A stretch of 5,774 nucleotides of DNA from Candidatus Poribacteria bacterium (lineage in GTDB: Bacteria; Poribacteria; WGA-4E; WGA-3G). Position 1 is the stretch's first letter; every line of letters begins with the position of its first letter. The DNA lies in assembly GCA_009835515.1 (NCBI GenBank), contig VXXH01000085.1, positions 1-5,774 on the forward strand. Direction: 5' to 3'. The notes beneath the pieces are model-generated. The model ran no database searches and had not been told where the DNA came from. It saw only the letters and a list, made by a program, of their open reading frames with translations. Shown here in pieces: positions 1 through 4,676 of the stretch. The position numbers and the translations under genes are program-made.

Positions 1-22
1 GGTTTTGCGGTGTACTCACCTG

Positions 23-53
23 CCCCCCTGATAAGGGGGGATAAAGGGGGGTT
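23..53 (+). repeat. G-tract dispersed repeat, copy 1
   Basis: Six C, then TGATAA, then six G form a perfect 6-bp stem with a 6-base loop. ATAAA and another six G follow, then TT. A close relative lies at 2203-2229 with the same order: C-run, TGATAA, G-run, A/T spacer, G-run, TT. Two copies in under 6 kb, both intergenic, suggest a family repeated across the genome. There is no U-run after the stem, so it is not a standard intrinsic terminator. It lies 139 bases before the next start codon, so unlike copy 2 it cannot act as a ribosome binding site. Confidence 0.75.
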
Positions 54-91
54 GCGATCTGCATTCCTAACCGCACCGGACTTCCCTAAAA

Positions 92-163
92 ATTACCGAA
101 TTAAAAAATTAGTCTTCATTTAGTTTGTTCCGCATCGCCACACATTTGATGAAAATCGGTAAT
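92..163. repeat. ATTACCG/CGGTAAT-bounded intergenic element, copy 1
   Basis: The element starts with ATTACCGAA (92-100) and ends with CGGTAAT (157-163), the exact inverse of the first seven bases. Its right part (120-163, 44 bases) aligns without gaps to 3773-3816, with 35 of 44 positions identical by my count, including an unbroken TTAGTTTGTTCCGCA. The second copy also has ATTACCGAA at its left end. This could be a small non-autonomous mobile element (MITE-like) or a conserved regulatory segment. I see no clear target-site duplication. It ends 29 bases before the start codon of the UxuA-like gene. Confidence 0.6.
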
Positions 164-192
164 ACAATGAACCGCAAGGGAAAATTAAAAAA

Positions 193-1131
193 ATGAAAAT
201 TTCAGTCTGGGATGGTGGACTTTCAGAGAGTTATCTTAAACAGGTTACGCAACTCGGTGCAGACTGCATCGACTTTGGGAATGGTGGGGCTTTCCCCGGT
301 GTTAACGAACAGGGGTATCCCGATTTGGACGAGCTACTGAAAATCAAAAAACGTATCCGTTCTTGGGGACTCGACATCAACCGTGTGACGCTCCCGAACA
401 TCACAGAGAAATTTATGACCGGACAACCCGACGGCGAAAAGGAACTCGAGAACACGTCCAACGCACTCCGTGTCTTCGCTGAAGCCGGTGTGCCTATCGC
501 ACGCCAACGGTTCTGGGGAGATACGTTTGACTATCTCATGACGCGCTATTCTTCGGTTCACAGAGGCGGGTATACCTCACGTGGCGAAAGCCGGGCCGCA
601 ACGAAGAATCCGCCAGACACACCGACGATGGAAACACTCGATGAATGGTGGAAACGTTTTACCGAGGTCTACGGCGCACTCGTCCCTATTGCCGATGAGC
701 ACGATATTAAACTCGCTATCCATCCGTCAGATGTCCCGAACCCAGATACGCCACTCGGCAGCCTCGGCTTCCACCGTGTTATTGACACGTTCCCAAGCAA
801 GAACGTCGGTTACCTTTACTGCTGCGGCACCCGTGCTGAAGCCGGTGGCAGCACCATCGTCCTTGATGAAATTAATAACTACGGACGGAAAGGACGTATC
901 TTTATGGTTCACTTACGGAACGTCCGCGGAAGCCTCGCTACTGCCGGGGCATTTGAAGAAGTCCTCCTTGACGACGGTGATATGAACGCCTTCAAAATCG
1001 TCCAAGAATTACAGAAGGTTGGATTTGACGGATGCATCAACGCCGATCACATTCCGAGATTAGAAGGCAATGTAGGGTTAGCCTATTCCGTCGGTTACAT
1101 CAAGGCGTTGTTCGCGGCGTTGGTCGTATAG
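193..1131 (+). CDS. UxuA-like sugar-acid dehydratase (mannonate dehydratase family, TIM barrel)
   Basis: This 312-residue protein resembles the mannonate dehydratase (UxuA) / xylose-isomerase-like TIM-barrel group. UxuA removes water from D-mannonate to give 2-keto-3-deoxygluconate in hexuronate breakdown. Family signatures appear in the expected order: IHPSD at 176-180, a Cys-Gly step at 210-212, MVHLRNVRG at 238-246, an acidic LLDDGDM loop at 258-264, and ADHIP at 284-288. By analogy with UxuA, the divalent-metal ligands should be H177, C210 or C211, H240 and D285. The protein is shorter than E. coli UxuA (about 390 residues), and the usual RPDHG near the end reads NADHIP here, so the substrate could be another sugar acid. 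There is no signal peptide, so it is probably cytoplasmic. The ATG at 193 is preceded by AAGGG (176-180) at a rather long 12-base distance. The FemAB-like gene begins 14 bases after the stop, suggesting co-transcription. The gene is secure; the exact substrate is not. Confidence 0.8.
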   Translation: MKISVWDGGLSESYLKQVTQLGADCIDFGNGGAFPGVNEQGYPDLDELLKIKKRIRSWGLDINRVTLPNITEKFMTGQPDGEKELENTSNALRVFAEAGVPIARQRFWGDTFDYLMTRYSSVHRGGYTSRGESRAATKNPPDTPTMETLDEWWKRFTEVYGALVPIADEHDIKLAIHPSDVPNPDTPLGSLGFHRVIDTFPSKNVGYLYCCGTRAEAGGSTIVLDEINNYGRKGRIFMVHLRNVRGSLATAGAFEEVLLDDGDMNAFKIVQELQKVGFDGCINADHIPRLEGNVGLAYSVGYIKALFAALVV

Positions 1132-1145
1132 CCTTCAAGCTGTGT

Positions 1146-2153
1146 ATGTATACGGTAGAACCCCTTACCCCTCAAAATCAGGACAAGTGGGATGTTGTCA
1201 TTCAGCAATGCCCAAACACGACTGCCTTCCAAAGTCTCGCGTGGCGAGATGCCTTGGCGAGTGCGTTCAAACAACTCACTCCGGTCTATATGCTCATTAA
1301 GCAACAAGGTGCCGTGATCGGCGGACTGCCTGCTTTCATTTTTCAACCGATGCCGGGTATCCGTTTGTGGCACTCGATGCCGTGGAATCTTTTCGGCGGT
1401 ATACATCTTACAGATACCTCACACGTAAATCGCGAAACATTGATAACATCCATTGAAACTGCTGCAGAAGAAAAAGGGTGGTGCGAAATCCGTTGGACCT
1501 TGCCGCCAGAGCATACCACAACCTACGGCGATGTCTTCATTGAAACTGGATACGAACGGACGGATCATTTCACACATCTTTTGAAAACGAACAAAGACGC
1601 TGATGCCCTCTGGCACGCCTACAACAAAAGGGTGCGTGGTGCCGTTCGGAAAGCGGAAAAATCTGGAGTAGCGGTTACGGATACAGACAGTGAAGAGGCG
1701 TTATCTATATTTTACGATATGTATCTCATGACTGTCAAACGGTTAGGCGGCACGCCGAAACCGAGAGGACTCATGCAGACGCTCCTCCAACGAAAAATAG
1801 CCAAACTTGCCATCGCGACATATCGCGATACAATCATCGCAGGACTCCTCTACCTCCGTTTCAATCGGACGGTGACCTTGTGGTGTGAGGCATCTGTGCC
1901 AGCATTCCTGAAATACCGTCCCAACAATGCGATTTTCCACTATATCATCAGACAAGCGTGCCATGAAGAATACGAATGCGTCGATTTTGGTGCCTCACCG
2001 CCGGAGAACGCAGGGTTAATTGCGCACAAAGAGCAGTATCGAGCAAACCAGACAGATTTCGCCAGTTACACAAAGGTCGTTTCACCCCTGAAAAGGAACT
2101 TGTGGACCCGAAGTGAAGGCGCACTCCGCCAAATTTATACGTGGATGCAGTAG
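1146..2153 (+). CDS. FemAB-like / GNAT-fold acyl- or aminoacyltransferase
   Basis: This 335-residue protein looks like the FemAB-like branch of the GNAT fold (Acetyltransf_6 type). Members move an acetyl, acyl or aminoacyl group onto an amine or on to cell-wall or exopolysaccharide precursors. Visible hallmarks are FQSLAWRDAL near the N-terminus (28-37), an IGGLPAF strand (58-64), the basic stretch KRVRGAVRKAEKSG (161-174) typical of these proteins, and an IAGLLYLRF strand (231-239). These are followed by ANNAIFHYII-like helix residues (259-268) and a C-terminal VDFGASP (279-285). I see no membrane segment or signal peptide. An upstream in-frame ATG at 1032 would overlap the dehydratase by 100 bases. 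The ATG at 1146 is preferred because it leaves a 14-base gap and the family-like sequence begins only after it. No good Shine-Dalgarno is visible, so translation may depend on ribosomes finishing the upstream gene. Substrate and pathway are unknown, and the link to sugar-acid breakdown is not obvious. Confidence 0.8.
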   Translation: MYTVEPLTPQNQDKWDVVIQQCPNTTAFQSLAWRDALASAFKQLTPVYMLIKQQGAVIGGLPAFIFQPMPGIRLWHSMPWNLFGGIHLTDTSHVNRETLITSIETAAEEKGWCEIRWTLPPEHTTTYGDVFIETGYERTDHFTHLLKTNKDADALWHAYNKRVRGAVRKAEKSGVAVTDTDSEEALSIFYDMYLMTVKRLGGTPKPRGLMQTLLQRKIAKLAIATYRDTIIAGLLYLRFNRTVTLWCEASVPAFLKYRPNNAIFHYIIRQACHEEYECVDFGASPPENAGLIAHKEQYRANQTDFASYTKVVSPLKRNLWTRSEGALRQIYTWMQ

Positions 2154-2202
2154 CGAAAATTGCACCCAATAATGTTAGGAGTTACACACGGCTTCTTAAA
2201 GT

Positions 2203-2229
2203 CCCCCTGATAAGGGGATTTAGGGGGTT
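2203..2229 (+). repeat. G-tract dispersed repeat, copy 2, overlapping the sulfatase ribosome binding site
   Basis: CCCCC (2203-2207), TGATAA (2208-2213), GGGG (2214-2217), ATTTA (2218-2222), GGGGG (2223-2227) and TT repeat the layout of 23-53. The C-run can pair with either G-run. The second G-run sits 8 bases before the sulfatase ATG, where a Shine-Dalgarno sequence belongs. Confidence 0.75.
2222..2227 (+). promoter_or_regulatory. Ribosome binding site of the sulfatase, made by the repeat
   Basis: AGGGGG lies 8 bases upstream of the ATG at 2236. It can pair with the CCUCCU of 16S rRNA with one G-U wobble. No other purine-rich candidate lies in the right window; the AGGAG at 2178-2182 is more than 50 bases away. 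The site is part of the repeat at 2203-2229. Confidence 0.6.
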
Positions 2230-2235
2230 AAAAAT

Positions 2236-3588
2236 ATGGAACGTAAACCCAATCTAATTTTTGTCTTTGGTGACCAGCACCGTCAATGTGATGTCGGGTG
2301 TGCAGGCAACTCACAAGTGCAAACACCCGCAATGGATCAACTCGCACAGGAGGGGATGTTTTTTCCGAATACCTTCACTAACGTCCCGATATGTGTGCCT
2401 GCGCGTGGATGCCTCATGACAGGCAAGTATCCTTTGAACCATAAGGCAGTTTCCAACGATCTGCCGCTTCCGTTGTCCGAAACAGGTGTAGCGGAGGTCT
2501 TTAAGGATGCTGGCTACGCAACCGGGTACATCGGTAAATGGCATCTCGGTGGTATGCCGAGAGATAAGTTTATCACGCCTGAGATGCGCTTCGGCTTTGA
2601 TCATTGGGTCGGCTGGAATTGCCACCATAACTATTTCAACGCGCCTTATCACGACTCTGATGGAAATCAGATGCAGATTGAAGGCTATGAACCGGATTTC
2701 CAGACGGATCAAGCAATTCAATACTGCCGCGAGCACGTTGATGAACCTTTCTGCCTCTATATGAGTTGGGGACCCCCACATAATCCTTATGAACATGTCC
2801 CTGAACGCTACAAGGCGATGTACCCGCCGGAGGAGATTCAGTTACGTCCGAATGCTGTAGACACACCCGCAACACGGAAAGACCTCTCTGGGTACTACGC
2901 CCATATCACAGCGTTAGATGAAAACCTCGGACGCTTGATGCGGGCACTCGACGAACTCGGTATTGCAGACGATACCATTCTCGTTTATACATCCGACCAC
3001 GGGGATATGCTCGGCAGCCACGGACACGTCAGAAAAGAGCGTCCGTGGGAAGAATCGAGTCGGATCCCGTTCATGATCCGCTGGCCCCGTAAGATACCGG
3101 CAGGCGTTACCCGTGACACTTTGCTAAGCCTCGTCGATTTTATGCCGTCAATGCTATCCTTATGTGACTTACCGATCCCTGAAGGCGTGGAAGGCATTGA
3201 CCTTTCAGAGGCGATGCTCGGCAACACTATTGGCGAGCCACAATCTGTCTTCCTTGGTGTACCGTTGCACGGCAGTGAAGGCTTCCACTTCGGTATCCGC
3301 GAGTGGCGCGGTCTCCGAACGCATCGCCACACCTACGCACGCCATTACGACGGTTCAGGTTGGCTGCTCTATGACAACGACAACGACCCATATCAATTGA
3401 ACAATCTCATAGACGATGCCGACTCACAAGGACTTCGGGCAGAATTAGAGACGGAACTTCAAGAATGGTTAACCCGAGTAAACGATCCATTCCTACCCGG
3501 AATTGAACACATCCGACAACTCGGTCTATCTGAACTCTGGAACATCAGCGAGCAGCGATTCGGCGGAGGAAAACCCCGCTGGGCATAA
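2236..3588 (+). CDS. Cys-type sulfatase, probably cytoplasmic
   Basis: This 450-residue protein belongs to the alkaline-phosphatase-superfamily sulfatases, which hydrolyse sulfate esters. The activation signature C-x-P-x-R-x4-T-G is complete: C53, P55, R57, T62, G63. C53 would be converted to formylglycine by a formylglycine-generating enzyme, which is not in this window. Other expected active-site residues are present: D13-Q14 after the first strand (metal), K101 and H103 in GKWHLGG, H182 in PPHNPY, D254-H255 in TSDHGDMLGSHG, and K267 in RKERPWEES. Length is normal for the family. The N-terminus (MERKPNLIFVFGDQHR) goes directly into the first strand with no signal peptide. That suggests a cytoplasmic enzyme acting on imported sulfated sugars or other small esters, in contrast to the many exported sulfatases. 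The substrate (glycan sulfate, choline sulfate or other) cannot be read from the sequence. It lies 82 bases after the FemAB-like gene with a repeat between. Confidence 0.93.
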   Translation: MERKPNLIFVFGDQHRQCDVGCAGNSQVQTPAMDQLAQEGMFFPNTFTNVPICVPARGCLMTGKYPLNHKAVSNDLPLPLSETGVAEVFKDAGYATGYIGKWHLGGMPRDKFITPEMRFGFDHWVGWNCHHNYFNAPYHDSDGNQMQIEGYEPDFQTDQAIQYCREHVDEPFCLYMSWGPPHNPYEHVPERYKAMYPPEEIQLRPNAVDTPATRKDLSGYYAHITALDENLGRLMRALDELGIADDTILVYTSDHGDMLGSHGHVRKERPWEESSRIPFMIRWPRKIPAGVTRDTLLSLVDFMPSMLSLCDLPIPEGVEGIDLSEAMLGNTIGEPQSVFLGVPLHGSEGFHFGIREWRGLRTHRHTYARHYDGSGWLLYDNDNDPYQLNNLIDDADSQGLRAELETELQEWLTRVNDPFLPGIEHIRQLGLSELWNISEQRFGGGKPRWA

Positions 3589-3600
3589 TTTCGATTATGC
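3583..3600 (+). terminator. Perfect hairpin over the sulfatase stop codon (candidate 3' end structure)
   Basis: GCATAAT (3583-3589), TTCG loop, ATTATGC (3594-3600) form a perfect 7-bp stem with a UUCG tetraloop. The sulfatase stop codon TAA (3586-3588) lies inside the left arm. The stem is AT-rich, the loop is closed by U-A rather than C-G, and no U-run follows. It is therefore a weak terminator candidate at best, and may instead protect the mRNA 3' end or be part of another repeat. Confidence 0.35.
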
Positions 3601-3620
3601 TGATGGGTATTGCCTTGTAG

Positions 3621-3666
3621 GAGCGAGTGTTTTTGCTTGGGTATTTCTGCGGATTTCTTGTCGCTC
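3621..3666. repeat. GAGCGA/TCGCTC inverted repeat
   Basis: GAGCGA at 3621-3626 is the exact inverse of TCGCTC at 3661-3666, with 34 bases between. The right arm runs into the palindrome TCGCGA (3665-3670). The arms are short and the loop long, so a stable hairpin is doubtful. The whole segment may be a dispersed intergenic repeat, but there is only one copy in this window. Confidence 0.35.
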
Positions 3667-3687
3667 GCGATCTTTATGTCATAAATG

Positions 3688-3816
3688 ATTACCGAAATAT
3701 CTACGTGTTTTATGCTTTACCACGAAGCTAATACCATTTTTGTTAACAAACCTCTTTATGTAGAATAAACTGTTAGTTTGTTCCGCAATGCTACGCATTT
3801 CGCGAAGACCGGTAAT
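3688..3816. repeat. ATTACCG/CGGTAAT-bounded intergenic element, copy 2
   Basis: The left end ATTACCGAA (3688-3696) and right end CGGTAAT (3810-3816) match the ends of the element at 92-163. The last 44 bases (3773-3816) align gap-free to 120-163. The element is 129 bases rather than 72; the extra length is in the left interior, so copy 1 could be an internally deleted form. It ends 45 bases before the PhyH start codon. Confidence 0.55.
3739..3750. promoter_or_regulatory. 12-bp palindrome TTTGTTAACAAA, possible operator
   Basis: This is a perfect dyad with no spacer, about 110 bases upstream of the PhyH gene. Its right half AACAAAC (3745-3751) is also inverted at GTTTGTT (3776-3782), inside the repeat element. 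An AT-rich perfect dyad upstream of a gene pair could bind a dimeric regulator, but it lies in repeat-like DNA and may be incidental. Confidence 0.25.
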
Positions 3817-3849
3817 GTGATAACATTGTGGGTAAATGGTATAACATAG
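3811..3849 (+). repeat. Imperfect tandem duplication upstream of PhyH
   Basis: GGTAATGTGATAACATTG (3811-3828) is followed by GGTAAATGGTATAACATAG (3831-3849). The units differ by a few changes and one base in length. The first unit begins with the GGTAAT that ends the upstream element; the second runs into the ribosome binding site of the PhyH gene. Confidence 0.5.
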
Positions 3850-3864
3850 GAGATTCAACCTATG
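3845..3864 (+). promoter_or_regulatory. PhyH ribosome binding site and start codon inside a hairpin
   Basis: AGGAG (3848-3852) lies 9 bases before the ATG at 3862 and supports this start strongly. CATAGG (3845-3850) is perfectly complementary to CCTATG (3859-3864), with the 8-base loop AGATTCAA. The 6-bp stem would cover part of the Shine-Dalgarno and the whole start codon. It has three G-C and three A-U pairs, so it is modest in strength. Confidence 0.5.
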
Positions 3865-4662
3865 ACTGATGAAGAAAAATTTCGATTTGACTTAAGTGGA
3901 TTCCTCGTTCGTCCCGCGATCCTTGAGCGCGACGAAGTAGAGGCAATCATTGATCAGATTGACCGGATACATCATGATAAAGGATCCTTACCACCCGAAC
4001 ACCGTGCCGTACCGGGGGGCCCCGCGAGCGTGCTGATTGATCACCCCAAAGTCCTTGATGTCCTACACGAAATCATCGGACCCGAGGTCCGGTTAGAGAG
4101 CACCTTCTCCGTCTGGCGCGAAAAAGGGCGGAGACACGGTGAACTCCATGGGGGTGGACCGAGACAGGCGGATCCGATTTTCGGCTATCGCGTCAACAAC
4201 GGACAGATCCACGCGGGGATGGTCCGCGTCGTCTTTGAACTGACAGATATTTCCAAAAACGATGGGGCAACGCACTTTATAGCCGGTAGCCACAAATCCA
4301 ACTTTCCGATGCATCCTGACCACATGTCGTTGGAAGATGGGAAGCGAAGTCCGTTCCTAATGACCTACGAATGCCCCGCTGGCAGTGCAATCTTCTTCAC
4401 GGAAAACCTGTGTCACGCCGGTCCCGTATGGCAACGAGAGACACCGCGTGTCGCAGTGCTAAACGCTTATGCACATCTCGCAACACATTGGCACCGGCTA
4501 CGGATTCCGACTGCAGTGCTGTCCGCTTTACCGCGTGAAAAGCAGGCGTACTTCCGTGAACCGTGGGTTGCCGATTTCCGGACGCGTCCAGCAACGCGAA
4601 ACACAATCGAGCGGTTCCTTGACAACGACGAACCGCCTGTTAACACCGATCACAAGCCGTGA
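3862..4662 (+). CDS. PhyH-family Fe(II)/2-oxoglutarate oxygenase, HGGG type
   Basis: This 266-residue protein belongs to the phytanoyl-CoA dioxygenase (PhyH) family of non-heme iron, 2-oxoglutarate-dependent oxygenases, which hydroxylate or occasionally halogenate small molecules. Family marks are FDLSGFLVRPAI at the N-terminus (9-20), VRVVFELTDISKNDGATHFIAGSHKSN around 121-147, a distal iron His in ENLCHAGPVW (H185), and the 2-oxoglutarate-binding Arg in TPRVAVLNAY (R196). The first iron-binding motif, normally H-x-D, appears as H96-G97-G98 in ELHGGGP, so the usual aspartate is missing. Nearby alternatives are D104 and H117. I recall similar HGGG proteins as a recurring group in Poribacteria and Planctomycetes, which argues for a subfamily trait rather than a decayed gene. 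There is no signal peptide. The phosphodiesterase gene starts 14 bases after the stop, so the two are probably one operon. The substrate is unknown; true phytanoyl-CoA activity is unlikely to be implied by the family name. Confidence 0.87.
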   Translation: MTDEEKFRFDLSGFLVRPAILERDEVEAIIDQIDRIHHDKGSLPPEHRAVPGGPASVLIDHPKVLDVLHEIIGPEVRLESTFSVWREKGRRHGELHGGGPRQADPIFGYRVNNGQIHAGMVRVVFELTDISKNDGATHFIAGSHKSNFPMHPDHMSLEDGKRSPFLMTYECPAGSAIFFTENLCHAGPVWQRETPRVAVLNAYAHLATHWHRLRIPTAVLSALPREKQAYFREPWVADFRTRPATRNTIERFLDNDEPPVNTDHKP

Positions 4663-4676
4663 TTTAAAATGAAGAT

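Larger units (their letters stand above)
3589..3861. other. 273-base intergenic spacer rich in repeats, no gene seen
   Basis: There is no credible coding sequence here. An open frame running from inside the sulfatase gene to 3688 has no start signal and no recognisable product. The spacer contains, in order: the right arm of the stop-codon hairpin; GAGCGA (3621-3626) matched by inverted TCGCTC (3661-3666) around a 34-base loop; the ATTACCG/CGGTAAT element (3688-3816), inside which lies the 12-bp palindrome TTTGTTAACAAA (3739-3750); and an imperfect tandem duplication (3811-3849). The promoter of the downstream gene pair is presumably here, but I could not identify a convincing -35/-10 pair. 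Confidence 0.7.

Noticed and set aside
23..53. G-quadruplex in the first G-tract repeat
   Set aside because: Only two long G-runs occur on this strand in close range; four are needed for a simple intramolecular quadruplex, and the C-run would favour a hairpin.
581..985. 134-residue open frame in another + frame of the dehydratase gene
   Set aside because: Low-complexity Ser/Arg/Thr-rich translation without family features, inside a convincing gene.
1032..1145. Longer N-terminus for the FemAB-like protein starting at ATG 1032
   Set aside because: It would overlap the dehydratase gene by 100 bases, and the added 38 residues are Arg-rich with no family resemblance; the family-like sequence begins after the ATG at 1146.
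2311..2796. 161-residue open frame on the minus strand inside the sulfatase gene
   Set aside because: It lies wholly within a strongly supported gene, has no recognisable domain, and looks like an antisense shadow of the codon pattern.
3503..3688. 61-residue frame spanning the end of the sulfatase gene into the spacer
   Set aside because: Mostly overlaps the sulfatase in another frame, then reads through repeat-like DNA; no ribosome site or known product.
3817..3852. Promoter using TATAAC at 3840-3845 as a -10 box
   Set aside because: There is no acceptable -35 at the right distance, and a transcript starting there would lose the ribosome binding site of the PhyH gene.
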